Numbered from the stretch's first letter, positions 1 through 11,084 are shown. The stretch: DNA of 64,000 bases from Cacajao melanocephalus (GCA_963573385.1 CAUYLG010061804.1:423830-487829); one strand, 5' to 3'. Numbers and translations are program-made. Notes: a model not told the origin generated them from the letters alone.

Positions 1-2690
1 GACCAGCTGCAATGAGCTTCCTACTTGTCTCACCCTATACAGCTCTGCCTCTCCCCATTAAAGCAAGGCTGCTTGTCCTCAAAGCTCCTCAAATAGGTCC
101 AAGATTAACTCTGGCTGAGGGGAGGAGGTCATGTGTCAAACATGGCTAAGCAAGTGGCAGGCACTGAGAATATAAACTTTCCTTTCTCAGGGATATGTGA
201 ACATTTTTAGAGTTAAGTAAAAGCTGAAAACTATTCATCTTTAATGAGGAGTTACTTTCTAGCCTGAGAAAATAGGATTAACCATTCATTGTCCTGATCA
301 TCTACGTTTAGTTCTCTCTACAGTCTTTGGAAGTTGCCTGCCAAGGACAGAATTTGGTCTCAAGTGAACAAGAAATACAGACAAATTAAGTGGCAGATCC
401 CACTTGTCTAAGAATGGTAAATTAATAGTCCTTACCTAATGGTGTTCTTTTTACTTGAGTTAAGGCATAACTGAGGTTTTCTCTTCCATGTGAAATCTGA
501 AGAGATTTTTATTTCTTTGCTTCATTCCTCTCATGAGGAGTAAGCTAAGTTTTGTTTTTGGTAGAAACTTCTAGGTTCCAAGTGCTTTCTCTCACCCCAC
601 CTCTCCCCAAAAAACAATCCTCCTGTTCCTCTGAAATTAAAAAGGAAAGCAACTTGGTGTTGCACAAAAAGGTAAAAAGAGATGGATGGCAACATTTGTT
701 TCTGATCTTCAGTGAAAGAATTCTGTTAGTTAGGCACTATAAATTTGTTTTTTTGTGAATGCAAGAGCATAAATATGCTCCATCAGGGTAGAGCAAAGCA
801 TTTGCACCCAAAACATGGGGCACAAAATAAATCAATCAAATTAATTTCTGGCTGTCAGCCTGGAAACTTATTTCCCATCAGCAGCATCAGGAGGAAAAGG
901 AGCAGTTAACTTGTAATGATTGGGAAAGGTCGGGATCATGGATGGATTTGCTCAGGGGCACTGAAAAGCGAGCCTTGCTTTCACTCTTTCCACCAACGAA
1001 TTTGTAATCTGCTGCTGCCATAGAAGAAGTATGTAAGTTACCCTGGGGCCCAGCTTTGCACTGCCCTTTGACCCCAGTCCTTGACCTTGTCTGTAGGAGT
1101 TACTCCTCTGAGTTAGAGAATGACAGGACCACTTACATGCGTCTATTAATCTTGTGTAACTATATAACTTTTTTCCAGGCCAGGAAGATTCCTAGGGGAT
1201 GGGTGATGTCAAGGAAGTGTTCATTGAGGAAATTGTCGAGAGAGTGTCTAGAGCTGTGAGTAACATTGGGGATTCTGTCACAAAACGGTGCTCAGGACAA
1301 GTTTGGGGCCACATAACCCCAAATCATTTTAATAATAGTGGAGGCTTTTTGCATTGCATTAACACTGAGTCATTTTCTGGACAATATTTTTTTACTGTTT
1401 GTTGCTTAAACCTGGTCTGCATGGCTACTTTACTGATCCACGAAACTTATTTTATGATCAGAGTGTTTTGAAAACATTGGCTTGTCATATGGATCACACT
1501 AACATGATATTTGCCAGAATTCACATCCCTAAAATAGGTTATTTGTAGGGATTACAAATAAAATACCTTCAGGTGACAGGCAGTAAATACGAGAATTTGC
1601 TCCAAGGCAAGACCCTAGACTTGCCATTAGACTGCAGATAGTTGGAGCTATCCTTCGCTCAAAGACAGGTGTATTAAAAGCTTTGAATTTGATCTGTAGT
1701 TTGATAATTTGAAATCTCAATGGATTATTGAGGCAATTCTGCAAGCATATCTTTCATATTCAGTTAAGTAAATAATGAAACGTTAGTTAAAAGCACAGTG
1801 AGCTGACGATCTCTTAGTGGGTGTGGAATGTTATGATGGGATAATTGGATCAATCTGGTCTTCTGGTAGTGGAACATCATTTCCCCAATCTGTCAAATTA
1901 TCCCTCTCTTCTTACACCCACAGAAGCACAGATTTTGGTTATGACACTGGGAAGTCTCCAACTGTCCAAGAACTTTCCATGCCCTTCTTGTCTTTATGGA
2001 TAGAAATTATACCCCTGCCCCAACATATACGTCATGGATATTGGACATGTTGAAATACATAGAAGTTACGTTCTGTTGAGTTTCTGCCTAAACCTTGAAC
2101 TTGGTTGGCTCTGCTTCTTAGTTGCCTGTAATGCTCAGTCTTTGGATGATCTGCACTGTCAGGTTCTTAGTGATCACTGTTCATCTCGGCAATAATTATT
2201 ATATGGATGGCATGTTGTATATACCATAAAAACACACTTAATGGGATTTTTGCCACTAGATTCTCAAATATTCTTGTCTTGACTATATGAGTAAATATGA
2301 ATTAATTTCAGGAAAAGTTGGATTCCTAAAATTGAATCTGTAACTTTCTTTTTGTTAATATTTTTTTTAACAAAACTCTATAGCCCAATGTTTGCCTTTT
2401 TGCCTTAGCTCTCAAGAAACCAAATCTGAACCTAGTATCCGATTGTAATAGACGTATCTGTATTTTCTTATCCTGTTTCTGTTCACTTCTGCCCCTGGAT
2501 AATTAGGAGGGTTAAGATAATTTACTTACTAACGCATAAATGGGATTTTTTTTTTCTTGAACCCATAAGCAGCATTTGGCGTTGCTTAGAAGAAAGAAGG
2601 GAACGCACAATTAGTAAGTTTTTATGGAGTAGTGAAAAATATGAAATACCTGGAACTTGATTTAATAAGGGAATACATAGAATAGACAAC
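1..2690. other. Intron sequence, no gene or repeat recognised
   Basis: AT-rich intronic DNA of the plus-strand alpha-catenin gene. I see no coding exon of that gene and no repeat I can name with confidence. The only structured segment is an exon-like stretch at 1179-1255, listed separately. Confidence 0.6.
1179..1255 (+). other. Exon-like segment with good splice signals (cryptic exon candidate)
   Basis: A 77-nt stretch is preceded by a pyrimidine-rich acceptor (aacttttttccag) and followed by a near-consensus donor (gtgagt). It is open in the phase-0 frame used by the neighbouring alpha-catenin junction. It is not homologous to alpha-catenin protein. Its length is not a multiple of three, so inclusion before the exon at 31163 would shift the frame. 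I infer a stop (TGA) within that exon after 16 further codons. It could simply be chance splice-site pairing. Confidence 0.25.
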
Positions 2691-2701
2691 TTTCTCTCTT
2701 C

Positions 2702-2763
<62 letters not shown>

Positions 2764-2772
2764 TGGGTGTGC

Positions 2773-2808
<36 letters not shown>

Positions 2809-2810
2809 AT
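2691..2810. repeat. Compound (CT)n-(GT)n microsatellite
   Basis: About 70 bp of CT dinucleotides with a few TT interruptions run directly into about 45 bp of GT dinucleotides, closing with gtatgtat. Pyrimidine tracts of this kind can form triplex structures, and alternating GT can adopt Z-DNA. Length polymorphism is expected. Confidence 0.97.
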
Positions 2811-3093
2811 GATTTGCATTATAAAATCAAGGAGCATCTGAGATAGAAAAATGTAGCAGAGAAAGCAAAAGAAAATGGTGTAGGAAAACAATTAGCATAG
2901 TGAAGTCCTAGAAGCAGTTTTTGAACACTGTCATGGATTGTGCTTTGTGCTGATGAAACAATAAAACACAGAAATGCATTGCCAAATTCAGACCAAAAAA
3001 GTGACAAGATCATTAGACTGGTACTTACGGTACCTGGTTTTGAAACCTGGTTTGATCATTAATTAACACGGAGAGAATCTTTGAAAAAAAGAA

Positions 3094-3122
3094 TTTCGTT
3101 CTCCCCAAGTGGGAGAACGAAA
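3094..3122. repeat. Perfect 12-bp inverted repeat with 5-nt loop
   Basis: The arm tttcgttctccc (3094-3105) is the exact reverse complement of gggagaacgaaa (3111-3122), with loop caagt. The right arm is the start of the 104-bp repeat copy at 3105-3208. The matching left arm is absent at the second copy, so the hairpin is unique to this site. Confidence 0.85.
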
Positions 3123-3208
3123 GAGAAATTGAGTGCCTTCCCATACCCGCTATACCTGCCAAAGCCCCCCAGAAAAGGAGAGGGGAGTCTACACTTTAAA
3201 GCAAAATG
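3105..3208 (+). repeat. 104-bp repeat, copy A (pair with 4968-5071)
   Basis: These 104 bp match 4968-5071 without indels and with four substitutions that I count by eye, about 96% identity. The flanks are unrelated. I cannot assign it to a named family. It could be a fragment of a young interspersed repeat or a local duplication. Confidence 0.85.
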
Positions 3209-4184
3209 TTCATTTAGATGCTCTCTACATTCCCTTCTAGTTTTAACGTCATGAGTTACTTAAAAATGCTTCCATATTGCATACATATTGGGAACAGCAT
3301 TGTTACTCTCCAGCATGTGGCCTTGGCACAGCTCTGAGTAATAGATTATAATAGGTCAGAACTGATTCCCTGACCTGATCTGTTCTGACCTCCCCTGAAC
3401 TTCGTGTCCCAGAAATTTTTATACTTATTCAAAGGCTAACTTTGAATAAGTCGAGAGCAAGGCAATATTTCCTTTAGATTGTAGGGGAGTATATGCTAGT
3501 GTCTTTACTTTCCTGCTGAGATACCCCATAGCACAGTAGTTCGGGAATAGCTCTAATGAACTCATTGAAATAACTAAGTCCTAAAAGGCTCAGCTGCTCA
3601 TCAGATGCAGACCCATAATGGATAGGTGTCCCCACTTGGGGGAAGTGACACCATGAGACCATCCTCTGGAACAACATGTACTGAACCACATCAGGAGACT
3701 GGTCATGCCTGTCACTCCTTCACCACATGGTGCGTTGTCCTTCATCTTTCTAAGCTGGGGTCACATCACTGATCCACTGTTGCTTAGAAGCCTCTTTCAT
3801 TTCACCCTACAGAGTAGAACACCCCCTGTGTTTCTCTGATTTCCTCATCCCTCCTCCTCCAGGAATGCTGTTAAAATAGAAATTTCAGCTGAGTCACTTT
3901 CCAAAGAGAGGTGTGAGACCAAGAGGGTGTGTGCTTCTAAGCAGCTGGCTAAAAGATGGTGAATGAACTCTGAATACATTCACCCACACTAGAGACATAA
4001 GGAGATCATAAACATGTATTAGAGGGGACACTTTGTTGGAGAAGGCTGTTGGTGGCCCGTGCTATCCCCTTTTCCTTATGAAAAGGACATAGGCCCTGAC
4101 AGAAGCAGAGTGAGAGAACTGGAAAAATTCCCGACATGCCAGTGGGGAACACAGAAAAATGGGGTTTACTTCAGGCTGAGGGTC
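3209..4184. other. Intron sequence, nothing recognised
   Basis: No exon, RNA gene or nameable repeat was seen in this stretch. Confidence 0.5.
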
Positions 4185-4500
4185 CTTGTCAGTTCAGGCT
4201 ATTTCTCAACAGAAATTTATTTCTAACAAGTCTGGAGGCTGGAAGTCCAAAATCATGGTGCTAGCATCATCGGGTTCTGATGAAGGCCTTTTTCCTGAGT
4301 GGCAGGTGGTTAACTACTTACTGTATCCTCACCTTACAGAAAGAGAGCTAGTGTGCTCCCTAGTGTTTCCTTATAAAGGCACTATTCCCATTCATGAAGA
4401 CCCCACTCTCATGACTTAATTACCTCCCAAGGGCCCCACCTCTAAATATCATTACATTGGGATTAGGGTTTCAACATACTAATTTGCGGGGGGCATGGTA
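4185..4500 (+). mobile_element. Old interspersed repeat fragment, family not assigned
   Basis: It contains the familiar repeat phrases acagaaatttatttctaac, ctggaggctggaagtcca, tataaaggcacta, and gacttaattacctcccaa, ending near aacatactaattt. The same element recurs at 40300-40565. It resembles a common ancient mammalian LTR or DNA-transposon fragment, but I cannot name it safely. Confidence 0.7.
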
Positions 4501-4967
4501 CTGAGAGAATCTAAATAGAAAGAAGCAGCCTGCACCTGCCTCCACGTTGATTTGGTGAAAAGCTGGCTGCATTAGGATTGGCCTACACTCCTAGAGTTTG
4601 TCAGTAAAAAAGGCTGGTATTTTCTGCGAGTAGAGGGGGTTAGTGTGGAATGATCCCAGGTCATGTTCAAGAGGGCTGCTTGGAGATTGGATAAACCTCA
4701 GCATAAAAACTGGGGTATTACTAGATTGTCAGGGGCTGAGGCAGGGGTACCAGGTGAACGGGAGTGAGATGCACTGGCCCCTCAGTGGGAGAAACAAATC
4801 ACTGATGAGAAAGCCAGCTGTGAGCGGCCTAGCCCTGACAGCACTTTTGCTGGGGCGGTGTCCCTGTGTGGTGAGCAAGGATGTTCCAATTTCGCCTTTC
4901 TTTTCTCCCTTCCTCTACCCAACCCTGGAGACTGGTTAATAAGTTAACGGAACAGGATTTGAGCCTA
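4501..4967. other. Intron sequence beside repeat copy B, unassigned
   Basis: A 98-codon chance ORF (4643-4939) lies here with no recognisable protein. The stretch may belong to the same unassigned element as the 104-bp repeat that follows it. Confidence 0.4.
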
Positions 4968-5071
4968 CCAAGTGGGAGAACGAAAGAGAAACTGAGTGCC
5001 TTCTCATACCCGCTATACTTGCCAAAGCCCTCCAGAAAAGGAGAGGGGAGTCTACACTTTAAAGCAAAATG
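4968..5071 (+). repeat. 104-bp repeat, copy B (pair with 3105-3208)
   Basis: Second copy of the 104-bp unit, in the same orientation and 1.86 kb downstream of copy A. Three of the four differences that I count are C in copy A and T in copy B, consistent with decay of one ancestral sequence. It abuts the MLT1 LTR that begins near 5083. Confidence 0.85.
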
Positions 5072-5082
5072 CAAGTTTTAAC

Positions 5083-5578
5083 TCTTACATTGCTCTCTGG
5101 TCCCCCCAGAATTTCTCACATCCTAATCCCTGGAACTCATGCATATGTTATTCATGTGGCAAAGGGGAATTCAGGTTGCAGACAGAATTAAGATTTTCTA
5201 ATCAGCTGAATTTAAGGTCAGGAGATTAGCCTGGACTTATCCAGGTGGGCCCAATGTAATCACAAGGGTCTTTATAGGTGCAAGAGGAAGGTAAGAGAGT
5301 TAGAGTGATGCAAGGAGAGAAAGACTTCACTACTCATTGTTAGTCTTGGAGACAGGAGCCATGAGCCAAGGAATGCAGGCAGCCTCTCGGAGCTGGAGAA
5401 GACAAGGGAACGAATTCTCCCCTGGAGTCTTCGGAAAAGAATATAGCACTTCTGACATCTTAATTTTAGCCCAGTGAGCCCCATTTCAGTCTTCTGACCT
5501 TCAGAAACGTAAGTTCTTATATCCAAAGCCACAAAAGGTGTAATTTGTAACAGTTGCAATAGAAAATTAACACACGAA
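5083..5578 (+). mobile_element. MLT1-type LTR (ERVL-MaLR)
   Basis: Diagnostic MLT1 phrases appear in order: catcctaatccctggaac, cctggacttatccaggtggg, gtctttataggtgcaagagg, agccaaggaatgcaggcagc, and a 3' end of gtaatttgtaacag followed by aattaacac. The copy is diverged and almost full length. The 134-codon minus-strand ORF across it (5272-5676) is a chance reading of the LTR. Confidence 0.88.
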
Positions 5579-6267
5579 ATAACTAAATTGAAACTGCATT
5601 GCTTCAGAAGAAGCATAAAAGTCATAGAGAAAGAATTAGCCTCAAGGCATAACTTAAATGAAAAGAAGGAGACCAAAAAATTGAAGTTACTTTAAGAATA
5701 TATAGCCCCAAGTGGCTGCTCAACCTAACTGATTTCTAAATCAGGTTATCTGTCCGTATTTCTTTCTAGAAGCTCCCCACAAGGCCAACCTGGAACCTAG
5801 ATCCAGTTTATAGTCTCTGGTTCTGAACAAAGGTCTTGTCCAAAGTCCATATTCGGAAACAGTTTTCATGGGGCTTTACTCATTTGCAGAGAGAGTCAGC
5901 TCTGTCAGGCTGATTGGTAGCTGGTGTGAGCCTCAGCTGTTCCCAAGGATCCTCAAGACAGAAGCCTCATAAGAGAGTCTTGATGAGTGCTGTAGTCTTC
6001 TGTGGCAAGAGGATGGGGGCTGTGATGTGTTTGAGTGATAAAACTGGAGATCCAAGTTGGGGCCAGACAGTGAAGGCCTTCACATATGTGGAAAATAGAT
6101 TGCATTTAATTTCAATACTTGGAGTGTGGGCTGATAAACATTTGAACTGCGACCGTTGCAATGAAGGGGGTAGGAATAAAGCAGTTGGAGATATCTTGTA
6201 TTTAAAGTGACAGGACTTCTTTTAAGAGCTGAGTAGGAATCTAAGTTTTCTATCCTGGAGATTTTTG
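5579..6267. other. Intron sequence, nothing recognised
   Basis: No exon, RNA gene or nameable repeat was seen. Confidence 0.5.
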
Positions 6268-6603
6268 TTCTTGCCCAAATCTCATGTCAAATTGTAATCC
6301 GCAGTGTTGAAGAAGGGGCCTGGTGGGAGGTGATTGGATCATGAGGATGGTTTCTAATGGTTTAGCACAATTTGCCTAGTGTTGCTTGTTTAAAAGTGGG
6401 TAGCAGCCAGCCCCCACTTCCCGCCAGCCATGTGAAGACTGTGCCTGCTTCCCCCTCGCCTTGTGATTGTAAGTTTCCTGAGGTCTCCCTAGAAGCAGAA
6501 GCCTGTATTGCCTGCAAAACCAGGAGCTGATTAAACCTCTTTCCTTTATAAATTACCCAGTCTCAGGTATGTCTTTGGAGCAGCATGGGAATAGACTAAC
6601 AGA
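6268..6603 (+). mobile_element. MST/THE1-type LTR (ERVL-MaLR), 5'-truncated
   Basis: It runs from cccaaatctcatgtcaaatt through gcctggtgggaggtgattgg, tgtttaaaagtgggtagcag and ccatgtgaagactgtgcctg to ttataaattacccagtctca and the terminal aatagactaaca. The hairpin-like 3' end and the polyadenylation-like attaaacctctttcc are present. The usual tgatatggtttggct start is missing or decayed. The pattern is closest to MST. Confidence 0.9.
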
Positions 6604-8649
6604 ATATGTCATTTGTTGATAGTGACACTGAGCAGGAGAAGATGGGGGGCTGTGGTACATATGTTTTGTGGAATTCATGCATTTGGGCTGATTGTGCATC
6701 ACTCAGTTGGAGCTATCAACCAACTCAGAAAACTACATCAAGAGAAAAAGAGAAGCCAGGGTCTGGGATAATGAGTTAGGTATTTTCAACTCAGTAATGA
6801 AAATAGGGTCACAGGGGTGAATGAAATCATCTAACAAGGAAGTGTTGAATACATGCCATACCTGTGTATTAGAGGAAAGCATTGATTGAATGAAAAAAAT
6901 CTCTTGTAGCAGTCTTGAACATGTCAAGCAGCCTCAATGGAAGAGCAGAATTCAAAGAAATGGGTGAGCAGAAAGGAAAGTGAAGTTGTAAATGCAACAA
7001 AGGCTGAGTAAATATGAAGTTGGTCCCAGTGCATGGAGAGAGGTAACTTTATAGAATCAAAAAAGATGTCTAAATCTGAGCCGTAAACTGAGAGAAGAAA
7101 TTCTGTATGAATGACTGGGGTGCTGGAAAGAGAAGCAAAAGGAGGAAAATGTTAGTGATTTGGTGATAATGGTAGGCCTGCATGAAGAGAAAGTTATAAG
7201 GTAGAAGATGGAAAGAGGAAGACAGGCTGTGACAATTCCTGCTGCTGATATTAAGCCTAAATCACAGTATTTATGCCACCGTGGGGTCTTTTCTATTGCA
7301 GTCCTGAGTGTATGATGGGGCTGGCTCTACAGCGAGCTCGGTTCCCCTGTTGTGAGGGTTTAAGTGGTACGTGGACATGCAGCCAGCAGCTTGCACACAG
7401 GAAGGGCTGGCATGCGTTGGGTTCTCAGCATATTTCATGCTAAGGTTAATATAGAAAAGAGAGGAGAGGGTCCCTGACTTTGAAAAGGTATTGATGTAAT
7501 GGGGAAGGCAAGTCTTCACAGAGGATGACGTTTTAATATAACGAATTTTGATACAAATTTTTTATACTAATGTGGTAAGGTTTCCAAGCAAGGGAAGATT
7601 ACTTTGGCATACTTGGAAAACTGGTTTCGGAAGGCTTCCTAGATGATGTGGGGCATGACCTTGACCTTTGCATAGGCAGTGAGGTGGGAGGGTGAATCAT
7701 ATAAGCAAAAGCATAGCATAAGACTTGTTGCTTCTGGCCCTGAGGAGTTGTCATATCTGCCTGTGTTGTCCTAACGAAAGCATAGCTGCTTGTGGGGATT
7801 GCAGGCCTTCAGGAGATGTCCTGCAGGGAAATAGCTGGGGAGAGGGGCTGTGGCATGATGGGAGGAGGACTGGTTTGGCAGACAGACCATTGAATAATCC
7901 TGGCTCTGAAGCTGACCAGTCAGATGATCAGGGAAGACGTACTTCACCTCCAAGTCTCAGCGTTCTCCTCTGTCAATTAGGGGTCAGAAGAGGGACCTCA
8001 TAAAATTGTACCTTGTATATCCTCCTCCACATACCTTGTTCTCTTACCTTGAATATATCATAGTAGGTATACACTTTCCTCTTCAGAAGAATCTGACTCT
8101 GTCTACCTGCTGTGTCTCATTTTCTAGTGATTCGTCTTCCAAACAGGTGCCCAAGTGCTCTTTCTATAACATTAGTCCAATGGTCACTCACCTGCTTCAA
8201 GTTCTCCCCATTGCCTACAGGTGAAGCTCTTCTGCCATCTTGGTGCCGACTTCTATCCCAGCCATATTTCCTCTTGCAGACAGTCACGTTGATCTACTTG
8301 CCGATCTCCAAACACCCCAGTCTCTTTGGCCCTGGCTCACATTCTTTCTTCCCCCCTAGAATAGTCCTCCTATGCCACCAAGCCCCTACTTTTGCTATGA
8401 TCTCCTTCCCCAACTTCGGGTCTGCACTGTTGTAAGCCTTGGGACCTGTGTATCTTTGAATCTTTTCCTAAACAAGAACTGCCCCCATGCATGCTCTCTC
8501 ACACATGAAAAAATACTCTCTACCAACTTTGTGGTCCCACTCCGACAAGCATAGATCTCTACTGTAGCATGTTCTGTATTTGACTTCATTCACACTTTTA
8601 TGATCTGGATTATCTCATTAGATGTCTTCCCATGCCACCGCAGCCTCAT
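6604..8649. other. Intron sequence, nothing recognised
   Basis: About 2 kb without an exon or a repeat that I can name. Several short ORFs on both strands show no family features. Confidence 0.5.
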
Positions 8650-8768
8650 ACTTTTAAGTTTTTATTTCCATAGGTTTTGGGGGAACAGGTGGTATTTGGT
8701 TACCTACGTAAGTTCTTTAGCGGTGATTTGTGAGATTTCGGTACCCTTATCACCTGAGCAATATACAT
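8650..8768 (-). mobile_element. L1 3'-end fragment
   Basis: The stretch gtttttatttccataggttt, ggggaacaggtggtatttgg and agttctttagcggtgatttg matches the reverse complement of an older L1 (L1MA/L1P-like) 3'UTR. A short poly-T follows at about 8769-8783. Confidence 0.75.
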
Positions 8769-9539
8769 CTTTTTTTTTTTTTTGGTATGACTTCCAGAAG
8801 GTGGTGTGATGATTAATTAAATGTGGTGAGTGAGTGAATGAAGCAGAAGACAAGCAATGTCATCTCACTTACTCTTTCCTGCTCTGGTAGTTCCTGTTTG
8901 GGCCAGAGCAGGATTACACAGCGAGATTTTTTTTTTAATAGATATTTTTGCTACCCTGCCTCCCCAACACAAGCAATCTCAGGATCCCTCTCTTGCCTGG
9001 TTGGTTGGTCTCAGTGTGCCCAAGAAAGAATCCTTTTCTGGCAGCGGGAGTCTCGTAGGGCAGGTCCCTGAAGTCTTTGGGGCCTCTTTCAATCTGAATG
9101 AGTTGGATTTCCCATCTGTGTTGGTGATGCCCTCCCTGGTGACTGAGAAGTAAGGGAGAAATAATGACTTTAGTCAAGTTCAGTGACTCTGAATCTTGTA
9201 TCTAGGTAACTCGGGAGCAGGACTGGCCTCAGGCAAAAAAAAAAAAAAAAAAACCCTGACTTTCTAATTTCCCCCTCACCAATCTGGTCTTCACTCACAA
9301 AATATCAAAAATATCCAATGTTTGCCTTTGTTTTCTCTTCTATTGTAGCCTGTCCCTTGGAAAATGTATTTTATGCTAGGGTTTTTTTGGAGGGCCATTG
9401 ATCACACTCATCATGTCAGCTTTTCCTAAGTCGCTCTTAAGAGAGTGACTGTTAAAGTGGAAAAGCTGCCTCACTGGTGCTCCATGATCTGTAAGGATAA
9501 TGACTACCTTGCCCGCTGGCAGGATTGCATACGGTGCAA
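8769..9539. other. Intron sequence with short homopolymers
   Basis: It contains a poly-T at about 8769-8783 and a poly-A at about 9235-9254. Otherwise nothing was recognised. Confidence 0.5.
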
Positions 9540-9720
9540 TACGTGTGCCTGGGACCTGGAAACAGACTGTAGGTTCAAATACTGGCTTTGACTCTTATTA
9601 GCTGTATGATCTGGGCAAGCTATTAGGTTGGTGCAAAAGTAATTTCATTTTTTTTGCCACTGAAAGCAATGTCAAAAACCACAGTTACTTTTGTACCAAT
9701 CTAATACTCTCTTAGCTTCT
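9540..9720 (+). mobile_element. MIR fragment interrupted by a MADE1
   Basis: The phrases tgggacctggaaacagactg, caaatactggctttgactc and agctgtatgatctgggcaagc are MIR core, in plus orientation. The MIR is broken at 9623 by the MADE1 element, so the MIR is the older insertion. Confidence 0.75.
9623..9704 (+). mobile_element. MADE1 mariner MITE, miR-548-like hairpin
   Basis: An 82-bp element with near-complete terminal inverted repeats (ttaggttggtgcaaaagtaa against ttactttttgtaccaatctaa-like 3' arm) is flanked by TA on both sides, the mariner target duplication. MADE1 copies are the known source of the primate miR-548 family. The 3' arm contains caaaaaccacagttacttt, which resembles miR-548 3p sequences. 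It lies in sense orientation in the alpha-catenin intron. Whether it is processed is not shown here. Confidence 0.9.
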
Positions 9721-9774
9721 GGTTATTAATTTCAAAAATAGAAAAATCTGGGCATCATATAGGGATACTAGAAT

Positions 9775-10300
9775 GTGCTTTGAAGTTAGGACACTATAGT
9801 TCAAACCTGGATTTTCTCTTTACTCTGGTATGACCTCAGTAAAGCTACTGAACTTCTCCATGCCTCAATTTTCTTTTCTTTTTCTTTTTCTTTTTTTTTT
9901 TTTTTTTTTTGAGACAGTCTTGCTCTGCCACCTAGGCTGGAGTGCAGTGATCTCAGATCACTGCAACCTCTGCCTCCCAGGTTCAAGTGATTCTCATGCC
10001 TCACCCTCCCGAGTAGCTGGGATTACAGGCGTGCATCACCACACCTGGCTAACTTTTGTATTCTTAGTAGAGACAGGGTTTCACCATTTTGGCCAGACTG
10101 GTCTCAAACTCCTGACCTCCGGTAATCCTCTCACCTCAGCCTCCCAAGGTGCAGGGATTACAGACGTGAATTACCATGCCTGGCCTTTTTGTGCCTCAAT
10201 TTTCTCACCAACATGTAGCAATGATAATAGTACCTTATTCGTACGGTTTTCTGAGGAAAAAATAAACAAGATAGAGCTTATAAAGTGCTAGATGCACAGT
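9775..10300 (+). mobile_element. MIR split by an Alu insertion
   Basis: MIR-like sequence (tcaaacctggattttctctt, ggtatgacctcagtaaagct, then tgcctcaattttctcacc and aatgataatagtacctta after the Alu) is interrupted by the Alu at 9875-10191. The duplicated bases at the Alu borders are MIR sequence. Confidence 0.75.
9875..10191 (-). mobile_element. Alu, full length, antisense
   Basis: Poly-T head, gagacagtcttgctctgcca, and both monomers are present, ending at catgcctggcc. It is bounded by a 14-bp target-site duplication, tgcctcaattttct, at 9861-9874 and 10192-10205. The 153-codon plus-strand ORF across it is the usual translation of an antisense Alu. Confidence 0.97.
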
Positions 10301-10884
10301 TAAAACACACATTCCAACTCTTACATCATTTCAGGTGCTGTGAAAATGGAATAAAATAGTATTAGAACTTTTGTAAGTACATTAAGTACTGCATGGGTAT
10401 CCAGGATTTCCTTGGATGTAAACTTCTCTAAGCATCCTCAAGATATAGAACTGTATGGATTTTTGTTTTAAAAATCCTCTTGTCACCCTTCTAACATTTT
10501 TTGACATTTGGGAGGTAGTAAAATATGGTCATTGTACAAAATGTGTATGGACATGTCTGCATTTCAGGGGAAAACAAACATTGGAGCAGTATGACCCAGT
10601 TGATTGCACCACCCCGAGTGCTCAGGAAAACGTGCTTTTGGTGTCAAAACACAAGGTCTCACTCTTACCTAGAATATTCGTCAATGATGATAGTAATTAG
10701 GTCTTTCTAATTAAAAGTGTCAGAACAATTCTCAGATAATTTACTTTCATAGAGTTGTAAGAAGTGATGTGAGGATAATTTTTTTAAAAAGCAAAGCCCG
10801 GGTAGTATGGGGGAATTCCTGTTGGCTGGACATTAGAACACAGGGCACTGTTTGTCGGAAAGTGAAGAGCTTGAGGTAGACCTG
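10301..10884. other. Intron sequence, nothing recognised
   Basis: No exon or nameable repeat was seen. Confidence 0.5.
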
Positions 10885-11045
10885 TGAGACTCAGACTTGA
10901 GCATGCTTTGGAACCACCAGGAGGGCTGATGAAAACACAAGATGGCTGGTCCCCACCCCCATAGTTTCTGATTTCCGTGAGTCCAGGTGAGGCCTGAGAA
11001 TTTGCATGCCTGATAAGTTCCCAGGTGATTCTGATGCTACTGGGC
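10885..11045 (+). mobile_element. MER5-type hAT-Charlie MITE
   Basis: The pattern tggaaccaccaggagggctg, ctggtccccaccccc, gtttctgattt, gaatttgcatgcc and cccaggtgattctgatgctac is characteristic of MER5. It is the first of four such elements in under 1 kb. Confidence 0.82.
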
Positions 11046-11084
11046 TTGTGTTACATCAGTTTTACCTGAAATCTGCTTTATCAT

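Noticed and set aside
2622..2891. Minus-strand ORF with His-Thr and Arg-Glu repeats
   Set aside because: It is a reading of the CT/GT microsatellite.
5272..5676. 134-codon minus-strand ORF
   Set aside because: It lies across an MLT1 LTR in antisense and has no protein-family features.
9830..10291. 153-codon plus-strand ORF
   Set aside because: It is the translation of an antisense Alu, a well-known false gene pattern.
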